Shown: positions 25,501 to 34,727 of the stretch, one piece after another
Layout: each line of letters begins with the position of its first letter
Position numbering within the stretch: the first letter of the stretch is position 1
DNA from: Phallusia mammillata
Taxonomy: Eukaryota > Chordata > Ascidiacea > Phlebobranchia > Ascidiidae
Length of the DNA: 64,000 nt
Direction of reading: 5' to 3'
NCBI GenBank assembly: GCA_003260075.1
Contig: QLIY01000768.1
Coordinates: 11,073-75,072 of the forward strand
Made by a program: the position numbers and the translations under genes
Notes under the pieces: generated by a model
Databases searched by the model: none
What the model saw: the letters and a program-made list of their open reading frames with translations, nothing else
Told to the model about the DNA's origin: nothing

Positions 25501-28500
25501 AAGATTTATTTTAAATCCAATACTCCAGGTCAGGGCTTTACATTAAAAGGAAAAATAATCTAAGGTTGTTTAACAATTTAGCGGTTTCCAACCTTTAAAA
25601 AAAACGTTGGGGGGGGGGGAATCCAATACTCCAGATCAGTGCTCTACATTAAAAGGAAAAATAATATAAGGTTGTTTAACAATTTAGCGGTTTCCAACCT
25701 TTAAAAAAAACGTTGAACCAAAGTTAAGTCGCAGTTACGACTTTAAACATATAGTTTTATTTTGTCTAGTTTGTCAGATTATTCACAATAGAAATAATCG
25801 TTGGTCGCTCATCCATCGTGAATGTTAAAGAAAGGCAAGTTACCTGCAAACCGAGTATGGTGTGAGCGTGATAAAAGCACGTGGTTTTGTGTTGGGTCAA
25901 ATAATGTCAGCTGGAAGTCTTAAAATACCGAGTAGCCTTAAAACCCTGCACAACCCATGCACGCATTGTCACCAAACAACAGCTGCAATGTCACGTGGTT
26001 AACACGCATTGGTGCGTACACAGCTGCCGGGTGACGTCATACACAATGTTCGTGGAACAACCGAACGCGCGAGCTTCCCATTGTATTTACACTGACATAA
26101 CACCTTATGATATTACCTTGTAAAGATATTCCGTTTTCAACATGAATTTTTACTTGGTAAAACCACCAACAGACATCTGTTTTTTTCCTTTATTTATCGT
26201 GCACTGTACTAGTCGCATTCAGTGTTATTTACCCTGATGATTTGCGTTTCATTCTTTTTTCTTTTGTCTATCGTGCACTGTACTAGTCGCATTCAGTGTT
26301 ATTTACCCTGATGAAGGCGACCTGTGTAGGACGTCGAAACGTCGTAAAAAAATCCAATTGCCATACAAACTTAAGATATTTAGTTTCGTGTGCTATTTAA
26401 CACACGAGTTAAGGACGTCGAAACGTCAATTGTTTATTATAAAAACTGCGGGAATGGAAACACTCGTTTATGTAGTAGGTTGTCAAAGTCAATTAGATGC
26501 TTGTTAATCGAAACTAAAATTTTATATCGATTTCGATTAGATTTCCATCATGCGTCACAAACCTGTTTCTGTAAGTTCCACTTCCTGAAGGTGTTTTCCG
26601 GGTAAGGCGCCCCTCCGTCGGTAAGAAGCAATATGATTGGATTACACGATGCTCGCAGATCACGTGACGTGTTGGAGGTTGTGACGTTGAGATGACGAAA
26701 TGCGAAATCGAAACCGACCTCGAACGACGACGCGTTACCGACTGTGATCTCCTCCAACCAACTGTGGGCCATCTGTTAAGTTGTACATGGAGTTGAATAC
26801 AAGGGAGTGTGAGAAGGTAATGTCCACCCTCGGCGGGATTCGAACCAACGACAGAAAATTATTAAAAAGTCTCTGTTGCTGTGTTGAAACTAGGTAGGTA
26901 GTTTAGTGACAGGCAAATGGGAATTCCACCCAGCTTTTATATGTTTAAGAAAAATAACCACCCAAAGTACAGCTACAAGATTTTTTGAACATAATAGAAT
27001 TTTTAAAACGTTGCATTAACAAACCATTAAAAAACAAAGATCTACGTTATTTTATGCTGTTGTTAATAACGAATTAAAATTCTATACTGAGTAATACGTC
27101 ACAAAACTTCCATGCTCATAAATCAGTCTGCGACAGACAACACTAGGGGCGCATGGGAGCAGCTAGAGAGACAGTCAAAAAATCGATTTTGTCAATTGCT
27201 GCCCCGAAAATTAATTAGCAGCAAACAATCAACAACAAGCAGCCGAAGATGAATTGCTTCGAGTTAGTTGACACAATTATTCCTCTCCAATTAACTTGCC
27301 ACTGTAACTTGTTGGCACCAATCGATATTGGGAACCTTTTCAATTAATTCACAACATATGGCCCCCACAGCTCTACTCTATTTCGTCTATAATTAAATTT
27401 CAACCTACACGTCATAATGAGAAGCAGTGATGTCATAATCTTGATTTGGGGGTCGCGAAACATCATGCTTTATTGTGTCATTGTGACAAAAATTGATATA
27501 GGTGCGTTAATATATCGTTTAAACATCATTTACGTGTATAGGCTATCTACCCATCATGGGGTAACGTAGCAATTATTTTCTAAAATGGAGCAGAAGTTTG
27601 AGAAGCCCTGATTTAGCTGACAACTCCAGCAACCTTATGTATAACTGGAAAGTGTGTTGACCATCATTGAATCACGACGATTTTTGTATCAGTACACTGG
27701 ATTTCAACTAGTGGTCCATGATGATATTTCCGGTGGTCCACAGGACATTAATACATTTGGTGATAAAGAAGTTGGATATAATTTGTCAAATATTCAGTAT
27801 GTGAACAAAGCTTATCCAAGTTCTTGCCCATTTATTGTCATAGCTGTCAATTGTTTGGTATCGCTCTTCTATTAATTATGTATTAAGGGAATATATTGAA
27901 GCCAACATGCTTGTTGTGATGCTTTACTGCATGGACATGATCCACGTTATTAATTTAAATAAACTGATGGTGGGTGGCTTAAAACGAGTTAATAACCGCC
28001 TGTATTAGTACATCATTCGTGAAACACAATGTCACCAACCTCTTTAAACATCGGCACAGCTTGAATTAGACCAGGACAGCTCGGGTTCACAAACTCCGCT
28101 TTCTCGTTGAACACGAAAATATTAAAGTAGTCGTTCTCGGTGAGAGTGTCCATTAGGTGGCGTACCGAGTGACGTATGAGGTTAAGGGTCAAACCTACGA
28201 CACTTCCGCTTGTGTCAATCATTATGAGAATATCCTTCGGCGAAGAAACGCTCTGTGGAAAAATTGTTTGGTCAACTTTCTGTACATTGCATATTCCACT
28301 GGGTCTCAACCTTTTGAAGATCGTGGCCCCGTTTAAGTAATCATTAGGGACCCACGTCACCCTGCTTATCAAAAAATGCAGATGAAAATCTCAATAAACT
28401 TAGTTCCAAGATCTTACAGTACAGATATTAAGTGCTGATCACGTTAAACGATACGCTAAGATAACCGGGAAAATTCGGATGTCAAACCACAAAAATAAGG

Positions 28501-31500
28501 AAATGGCAAATCAGTTTAAGGCTCAGAATCATTGAAGTTCATAATAAATTCAGTTTTAAGTCGAATAGAAATAGTCGATTAAATCAAGAATACGAATGTT
28601 TATCGTCGCGAGTCACACTTTAACACGCCGACTTTAACAAATGCAAGGTGGTGGTCACCCCGTCACCGCCTACTCAGAGTCTATTGTAACAACAACAAAA
28701 ATTCAACAAAAGAACCACCGACATAGAGTTTGGGCACCCATTTCCCCGAATCTTCACATTAGACCCAAAAATCGAACTTAAGGGCATATTTTGTTGCCAT
28801 ATCGCCAGTAAGTTTGTTCAAAAGAAAAATCTTTCGTTGTTTTTCAAGGTTTTACGGTTTCGTGTTGTAAACTACACAATACAACCCAAGTATCAAAAGA
28901 GTTTGGAAAATAATCCCCAAATTTTCACATTTAACCTGAAAATCGAATAATCAACATTAAACCCGCTCACCTGAACAAACCACGGCTGATCTCGCGCGTC
29001 GTAAATGTCGATTTTCGAACAACCGACGTTCCATTGTCTCGCGGGGAAGTACCTGTAAACTCCGCTGTCAGTGGCAACGTACGACCAACGGGTGCGTGAC
29101 GTCATGTTTACGCATGACTGATCACGAAAACTTTCGTCGAGTGTTTGTGTCCACTGGATGTCGCTAAGCACTTCCGGTCCTGTAGAATTAATTTTGCTTA
29201 AAATCGAGCGGTGTTAATTTTTTATTCAAAAACTGTCTTATTTAAATGAAACAATAATTATTTAGAGAACTGAGATTGATTATATTGAACAGTATCAGAC
29301 CCTCTAACATACAGTATGGTGATTACCGATCACTGTTAATGACAATGAATAACTGAAAATAGAAATATTTTGTGACAGAATATTTCGCCCAACTGCCATC
29401 TTCAGTTTCTAATCTGTTTGAATTCAGAATTTAAAAAAAATCCTAATGTAAGTATATAAGCTATTGCTGCCAGGCATAATAACAAGTTTAAAGAGCTCTT
29501 CTGGCAAATGTGATTTTATTTCGACGTTTCGACGTCCTATACAGGTCGCTTTCATCCCTGAACTCTGCTGAAGGCGACCCGTATAGGACGTCGAAACGTC
29601 GGAATAAAAATACAATTGCCAAAAGAGCTCTATAACTTTGATAACCAGTCAGTGTAAAAAAACATTTGAAAATCCACATCGGGCGTTTCAAACTTTTTGC
29701 AACAACAATTTTATTTGAAAACAAATCGAACTTTTAAGACTAGGAGAAACAGATTAGTTGCCAAGTTCACTTCAGACAGGAATTCGGGGATTTTTTCGGG
29801 TTTAATCGAGTTCATTCGGTTTCGTGACGGAAAATATGACGTCATAAAAGCAAAATATGGCGTCATAAAAAAAACAATCAAGAAGTCGCGGTTCGGGTCT
29901 TATTCAAAGTTTTGATCGAATTTAGTTGATCGATCTGCAAAGTGGAAGGGGTGAATAAATTAATTGGGACATCACAACTGCCAACCCAGTAACAGTGACG
30001 ATTTGTTCACACCACATTTGCATCTGTTCGTTACGATGCCACACTTAACACTATTGTCNTTGCAACAACAATTTTATTTGAAAACAAATCGAACTTTTAA
30101 GACTAGGAGAAACAGATTAGTTGCCAAGTTCACTTCAGACAGGAATTCGGGGATTTTTTCGGGTTTAATCGAGTTCATTCGGTTTCGTGACGGAAAATAT
30201 GACGTCATAAAAGCAAAATATGGCGTCATAAAAAAAACAATCAAGAAGTCGCGGTTCGGGTCTTATTCAAAGTTTTGATCGAATTTAGTTGATCGATCTG
30301 CAAAGTGGAAGGGGTGAATAAATTAATTGGGACATCACAACTGCCAACCCAGTAACAGTGACGATTTGTTCACACCACATTTGCATCTGTTCGTTACGAT
30401 GCCACACTTAACACTATTGTCGTGAAATTTACGTTGAACCAAAATTACAAGGCGACATCGTTGATTAAAACGCGATGAACCTTGTTCTCATTATACCTTG
30501 TTTCTTTACCAAGTGTAAATTTGACAACATGAACCAACTTTAAAAATAGATTAAATGTTAAAGAAGGAAAATGAAATTTAAGGTAGAAACACTTGCTGAA
30601 TGCGGCAAACGCATTTGCCATGGAAGAATTGGTCTTTAAAATACGATGCATCCATAAACAAACTTAAAGTGAATCTTTGCAAACAGAAAGGTTCCAAGTG
30701 AAAACACTAAATTAGTAGCTGGATTTTATCGCGTCACAAAAAAAATATTTAATACAGCGACAGGTTTAGTGTTTTTTAAAAAAATTAATGCAGTCATGAT
30801 TTAATGACCCTGAATCGCCGCAGTCCTTTGCTTTACTTGTAAGGAGATTTTATCAATAAGGAAAGATTTACAAACAGAAAACGCGAGCAACCTCCTCATG
30901 CTTGTCTGTTGTGATTAAGTGCAAGAAACCGCAAAGTGTGGAGTTAATTAAGTTTGTTGGTCGATAGAAGGTGATTATTGATTGAAAGCGCTTTATCGTA
31001 TTTTCGAAACTAAAATCCGGTTGAAAAATTGCCTATTACGCTTTCAAAAGTGCAACATTTTTGAAGGTGCAACAGTTAACTGACTAGAAAAACAATTTAG
31101 ACCAGTGAGTCTCAAACTGTGTGCCGCGAAATATTTTCTTAAAGTGTAAACACTCCCTGGTGTTTTAGGAGTTCATGACGAAGTACTGGTGTGTATGGCA
31201 ACGTTTCAAACCTCATATTCTAGTTATTGGTAATAAAATGCATCCTTACCCACCACAATACAGTTGAAAATCAACATTCTTTGAACAACTTTTGTAATGT
31301 TTAACTGCGAAGTGTGCCCCTGAAGGAAAATTTTAGCTATTTAATGCGACGTATGCTTAAAAAGTTTGAGAACCAATGATTTAGTACAGTGGTTCTCAAA
31401 CTCGGTTTTCGGGGCCGCATGCGGCTCCCAACTACATATTTTGCGGCTCGCACCAGACCTCAGAACACCATCAAAGATTGCTATTTTAGCTTTTAAAGTA

Positions 31501-34500
31501 ATAATCTTTAGTGATTCTCTCAAGGTTTCGTTGTTTTGCGGCTTAAAAAAAACTTAAAAAAATAACATTTGGCCCCGACAATAAAAAAGTTTGGGAACCA
31601 CTGATATAGATGAATTAAAAATCACTGAATTCCGCTGTATTAGAGTCAAACATTATCCATCCTGCATGTTTCACGTTCACATCGCGTTCAACAATTGTTT
31701 CAAAATTCTCCTTTTACTAAAACTAAACGCTCGACCTGCAACGACGTGGAGCGACGTCATGGAAATCTACTTGACCTTGACCTTGAAACTCAAGTGAAGC
31801 GTAAAAGTGACAAAACCTTAAACCTGCAGTGGTTGAAACCAATGTTCGACTGCTCACTGCTAGGTTGGGGATGAAATCCAAAGTAATAGAGGAAATTGAT
31901 GGAATGCTTAAGCTCCGCTATAACTTCCGTGTATTGGAACCGACAGACATAGCGAAGTATTTTTCACCTACTTTGTCAGGTTTGGAACAAAACGCTTTCA
32001 TTTCACAAAAATCGGTTGTTCGCAAAGCTTGTCGGCAAACTTTTGTCAGTAAATAAGTAAATTTTGTAAAAGCAAGATTTAACAAAAGTCGCTTGCATTG
32101 ATAAAGCTTGTAGTAACGGTGTAGCTGCAACACGTCTACCACCTATCCACCAATTGTGCCCTCAACTTTGTCGCGCATTTTAACGTCCTAACGTTGCGCA
32201 GCTATTTCCGGGCTGGTGAATATTTTAGCGCAATTGTGCTGCTACGATTTTGTATCAGCGGCTAAATAAACTCAACCCATTTTGCTACAAACCGTCCACG
32301 AATTGTGTGAGACACAAAACAAAGTGTTGATTGTAGGGTGGAATGGAAAGCATGATAATATATCCATATATGGTCAAAACAGTCAGGGAGGTACCAACCT
32401 TCGTTGTAAACGTCCAGCGGAATTTGCACTGCACTGGTAGTGAAGGATACGTCGTTTCCCTGGTAACGGTCGCTAGGTGCGAGACCTCCGAATGGTAGAA
32501 CACAGTCGTGGTTGTCATAGCCTGCAGGCATCTGTTCGCCGCAGTGACACTTCGCGTTAAAGTAGAGGAGAGTTGATCGGTTGGCCTGCGGTGCTGGATC
32601 TGTAACGTTCCTCTCATCCGAGTAAAACCGAACATCATCGTTCTGACATAAACAACATATTTAACAAATTTGTCGTTCAACTTCAAACAAATCCATTAAC
32701 ATGCTTAATTTAACACTTAGTTGAATATTCTGTTCAAAAACATCAGAGTTTGTCGCAGCAATCAACAAGTCTTTATGGTAAAAGTGGTAAAATATGAGTA
32801 AGTTACATTAACAAATGTTTCTACAGTTCCTTAGTGTGTTTAACACTTCAGAAACTTACTCGGAACTAAATAGACTCCCAATAAGATGAACACATGTGCA
32901 AAGGTATTTTAGCCCCTCAAGGTAGAACTATCATTTGGTGGTTTCTATCATTTGGTAGGGAATGAGGCTACAGACCACATAAAGCAACTTGCCTTTGCAA
33001 ACTTGCCAAAATTTTTTTAAAGTTTACAAATCCTTGAAACCATCCTATGAACCCCTAAGAGCAGGGGTTCCCAACCTGTGGTACGCGTACCACTAGTGGT
33101 ACACGAACGTTTTTCAGGTGGTACGCAAGTAGCTTCCGTTTTTTTTTCACACAAACCTGGATTCACAACTTTATCATTTATTTATCTGGTTTTGTTCACC
33201 AATTGGTTGACAGTAAACAAAAATGTCTTAGTTGTGGTGTTTTAGTGTTACTTTAGTAGGCCAATATTCTTCTTAATAAAATGTGATTCAATCAAATTAT
33301 TGTTCTGCAAGAAGTGGTACGGCTGGCAGTACAGAGCGTCCAAGTGGTACGAGATCGTAAAAAGGTTGGGAACCCCTGCCTAAGAGGGATGAAGCTACAC
33401 ACCCCAGATTGGGAACGACTGGTTTAAATGGTTTACCAGTCACTTTACTATTAACAAGTCTTAACTTTATACTTACTGTTAATTGTGATGAGTCATTGTG
33501 CTTCTGAAATGCAGCTTCAGCTTTCTCTGTTAGAACCTGATCAAATAAATTATTAGTTAGATATTGTTTGCAGCAGAATTCAAACAGTATTTTACCTGAA
33601 CTTTTGCATTGGCTTCTTGCAGTAAGGAACTCAATTTTTGTACTTTATCATTTAACAAAGATGTCCCATCAACTCTATTGGTTGTAGGGTTAGTTTCCAA
33701 ATAAATCTAAATCAAAATTAAGTTGATGTCGCTAATCATATCAACAATGTTGAAAGTTATGTTGCATGATACAAAACTGCTCAAACTTAGTCAGTCAAAA
33801 TCAAATTAACACAGTTCATATCTAATTCAACATTCTATTTCATAATTTTATTAGTAGATATTCACGCATACTGTTTTTATTTTTTATGAATCTGTCTACT
33901 TGTTCGCAGATACTGACGATGCTGTAAAAGCGAAATATATATATCTTTAAAACTAAAGGATGAACGACTAAATGTTTTTTTCTGAACTTTAATCCAGTTG
34001 ATGCATGGGTTGTTATTTCATTTATTTAGTTTACTTGCACATAAATAAACAATCAGTATTTGCAAAGAATAATTTAAATCTTTAACAAAAATGTCAAAAC
34101 CTGTTGCAGTTGATTTCTCTGGATTGTATTTTCCAAAACTTTATTGTTGATTTCGTTTCCGTAGCGATTTGCCAATCCACCGAGCCTACAACAGTCACAG
34201 TTGAATTGATTGTTGTGGAATAAATGGGTAAACAATGGGAAATTCAATCAATTCAAATCATTAATATTGCAGCAGTTAGCTTTTGTGCCAAATTCAATAC
34301 ACAGCAAATTAGTTCAGGTAAAAAAAATGTTATTTATTTAAAGTACACAGTTAAATTAACAAAATGAAATGCTCACTATTTTTCCTTCCCTTAATTAATT
34401 GTATAAAATTGGCTAAACAGTAATATTGCTCAAATAGACAGGTCTTAAAAGTGGCAATGCAAAATGTGTGTAAAATGTCTTGCTGTGAAATCAGAGTTAT

Positions 34501-34727
34501 AAATTCACAACTAATCATTTTGTAGGTAATGTATACAACCTATATTTGCAGTGTATGCATTAGAAAGCCTTAATTAACTTTTAAAGTGTAGAAAATATAA
34601 ATGCATCATACCATATTAGTGACGAGTCATCATTTTCATCAAGTTGGCCAAACACACCAGAAATTGTAGAATCCAAATACAAAATCACACAGCAAAAAGC
34701 AAATGTTTTTGTTGTGATTCTTGCCAT
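16025..34727 (-). CDS. CACNA2D-like: Voltage-gated calcium channel alpha2-delta subunit
   Basis: Exons in transcript order: 34727-34612, 34185-34101, 33706-33596, 33536-33477, 32642-32399, 29179-28971, 28252-28040, 26772-26563, 25233-25061, 23481-23304, 22720-22649, 22589-22527, 22194-22120, 22076-21943, 21700-21601, 21013-20893, 20755-20574, 20106-19885, 19499-19427 (cut), 19353-19315, 18720-18649, 17500-17459 (cut), 17384-17213, 17131-17057, 16996-16844, 16088-16025. Phases agree throughout. There is an N-terminal signal peptide (MARITTKTFAFCCVILYLDS), then VWA_N, then a VWA domain at about 277-460 with the MIDAS motif DTSGS and LLLTDGG. Cache-like segments (YEDHLGLG, NNGFAFYHPN) and the cysteine-rich delta region (ILDDGG, PDSNLLMIV, RRKPSDECFD) follow. 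The family is extracellular and raises surface expression of Cav1 and Cav2 channels. Two exons run into poly-G and some residues are missing. Start ATG 34727 is followed directly by the signal peptide. The subtype cannot be assigned. Confidence 0.93.
16461..16596 (-). repeat. Truncated duplicate of the alpha2-delta exon 16844-16996
   Basis: This is a second copy of the exon encoding NLLMIVADASGPC and the following cysteine segment. The donor is intact, but the acceptor end is cut by twelve G at 16597-16608. The flanks 16190-16600 and 16612-16980 are repeats of one another with scattered differences. The full copy at 16844-16996 fits the frame and is used in the gene model. Confidence 0.75.
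17763..17834 (-). repeat. Duplicate copy of the alpha2-delta exon 18649-18720
   Basis: This 72-nt exon encodes the same 24 residues as 18649-18720 (DSLCLILDDGGILITTNQDW onward), with the same splice sites. It lies in the block 17512-17990, repeated at 18370-18850, each block starting just after a poly-G run. Unmerged contig overlap is the likely cause. Confidence 0.78.
17917..18050. mobile_element. pogo-like MITE remnant with repeated CGATTAACCGG units
   Basis: The left end reads ATACAGACGAAACTGGTTAA. Several units CGATTAACCGGTTTTCCC follow at 17967-18045, the inverse of the left end. A second copy of the left end lies at 18800-18862. CAGTA..GGTTAATCGG-type ends are typical of pogo/Tigger elements (family knowledge). 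No transposase is visible. Confidence 0.45.
18168..18242 (-). repeat. Duplicate copy of the alpha2-delta exon 17057-17131
   Basis: This copy of the 75-nt exon encoding the RTVYEFGN segment and CTSIC keeps both splice sites, with a few base changes, including one amino acid (NVGDV against NVSDV). It is followed at about 18330-18359 by the end of a second copy of the next exon, cut off by poly-G at 18360-18369. It is out of order relative to the rest of the gene, so it is best read as an assembly duplicate. Confidence 0.75.
19058..19096 (-). repeat. Duplicate copy of the 39-nt alpha2-delta exon 19315-19353
   Basis: Both copies encode CEDDCPKPNCWIQ with intact AG acceptor and GT donor. The surrounding sequence (18876-19121 against 19132-19380) is also repeated, with ten G at 19122-19131 between the halves. 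At 39 nt, both copies could be spliced in without a frame change, which would double a four-cysteine segment. An unmerged allelic overlap is the simpler reading. Confidence 0.75.
19499..19564. repeat. Poly-G run, 66 nt, overlapping the start of an alpha2-delta exon
   Basis: The minus-strand coding sequence AVVGAVLDADVMAAIFFNMS begins right at the run, and its acceptor and upstream codons are missing. Read literally the run would be poly-proline, which this family lacks here. A sequencing gap is the better explanation. Confidence 0.8.
20272..20426. mobile_element. MITE family A copy with a repeated centre
   Basis: It carries GCTGCCAGGCATAAT and TTCCGACGTTTCGACGTCC. The segment TTATTCCGACGTTTCGACGT through CGTCTTCATC then occurs a second time with one change. 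It lies in an alpha2-delta intron. Confidence 0.7.
22258..22433. mobile_element. MITE family A copy close to an alpha2-delta exon
   Basis: The left arm is AGAGCTCTTCTGGCAATTG with TTCCGACGTTTCGACGTCC, and the right end is CTTGTTATTATGCCTGGCAG, inverse to the usual start. It ends about 64 bp from the acceptor of exon 22120-22194. Confidence 0.75.
22745..22990 (-). repeat. Two adjacent tRNA-derived SINE bodies
   Basis: Each has, on the reverse strand, a B-box-like GTGGGTTCGAATCCCAC, and on the plus strand CCAAGCATTCCCATAT (or CCAAACATTCCCATAT) and GGCAAGGC. The two are head to tail. The same family is at 40500-40860 and 51425-51600. Composite tRNA-SINEs are known in Ciona; exact identity was not tested. 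Confidence 0.6.
24287..24459 (-). repeat. Duplicate copy of the alpha2-delta exon 25061-25233
   Basis: This 173-nt exon has the same splice sites and, by my reading, the same protein as 25061-25233 (TYSVGKHFASTSTLKDM onward), with only synonymous changes. It lies within a repeated block of about 740 bp (23830-24560 against 24586-25330) whose halves are separated by ten G at 24576-24585. The exon is phase 0 to phase 2, so including both copies would shift the frame. They must be mutually exclusive, or one is an assembly leftover. The latter is more likely. Confidence 0.8.
26190..26362. mobile_element. MITE family A copy with tandemly repeated centre
   Basis: ATCGTGCACTGTACTAGTCG through GTGTTATTTACCCTGATGA occurs twice, followed by the arm GGACGTCGAAACGTCGTAAA. 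It lies in the alpha2-delta intron beside exon 26563-26772. A second partial arm lies at about 26414. Confidence 0.65.
28040..28252 (-). CDS. CACNA2D-like: alpha2-delta exon with VWA MIDAS motif
   Basis: This 71-codon exon carries the first VWA strand and helix: SSPKDILIMIDTSGSVVG followed by LNLIRHSVRHLMDTL and DYFNIFVFN. DTSGS supplies the D-x-S-x-S metal-binding residues, so the MIDAS appears complete, as in channel-active alpha2-delta proteins. The next exon (26772-26563) supplies LLLTDGG, which closes the metal site. Both ends are phase 0 with GT-AG borders. Confidence 0.92.
29458..29640. mobile_element. MITE family A copy
   Basis: Both arms are present: GCTGCCAGGCATAATAAC, AGAGCTCTTCTGGCAAA and TTTCGACGTTTCGACGTCC on the left, and ACGTCGAAACGTCGGAAT and AAAAGAGCTCT on the right. 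It lies in an alpha2-delta intron. Confidence 0.8.
29697..30420. repeat. Identical direct duplication of about 360 bp split by a single n
   Basis: 29697-30058 and 30060-30420 read the same from TTGCAACAACAATTTTATTT to ACACTTAACACTATTGTC, with n at 30059 between them. I found no difference. A contig edge duplicated on either side of a one-base gap is the natural reading. It lies in an alpha2-delta intron. Confidence 0.88.
31103..31378. mobile_element. hAT-type non-autonomous element
   Basis: The left end is CAGTGAGTCTCAAACTGTG and the right end AAAGTTTGAGAACCAATG. The flanks are ATTTAGAC and ATTTAGTA (6 of 8 matching). It immediately precedes a second hAT element at 31387. Confidence 0.6.
31387..31603. 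mobile_element. hAT-type non-autonomous element
   Basis: The left end is CAGTGGTTCTCAAACTCGG and the right end AAAGTTTGGGAACCACTG, a good inverted pair. It is inserted 8 bp after the previous element, apparently sharing the ATTTAGTA-type target. Confidence 0.7.
33062..33378. mobile_element. hAT non-autonomous element with perfect 8-bp target duplication
   Basis: The terminal inverted repeats are CAGGGGTTCCCAACC and GGTTGGGAACCCCTG. The target duplication CCTAAGAG at 33054-33061 and 33379-33386 is exact. Length is 317 bp with no transposase. It lies in an alpha2-delta intron near the 5' end of the gene. Confidence 0.93.

Noticed and set aside
17501..25619. Poly-G runs as biological tandem-duplication junctions or G-quadruplex recombination sites
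   Set aside because: Fixed minimum length of ten, loss of exonic sequence at two runs, and allele-like differences between flanking copies fit unmerged contig overlaps better.
27654..27875. 73-codon plus-strand frame between alpha2-delta exons
   Set aside because: Antisense in an intron, no homology recognised, short.
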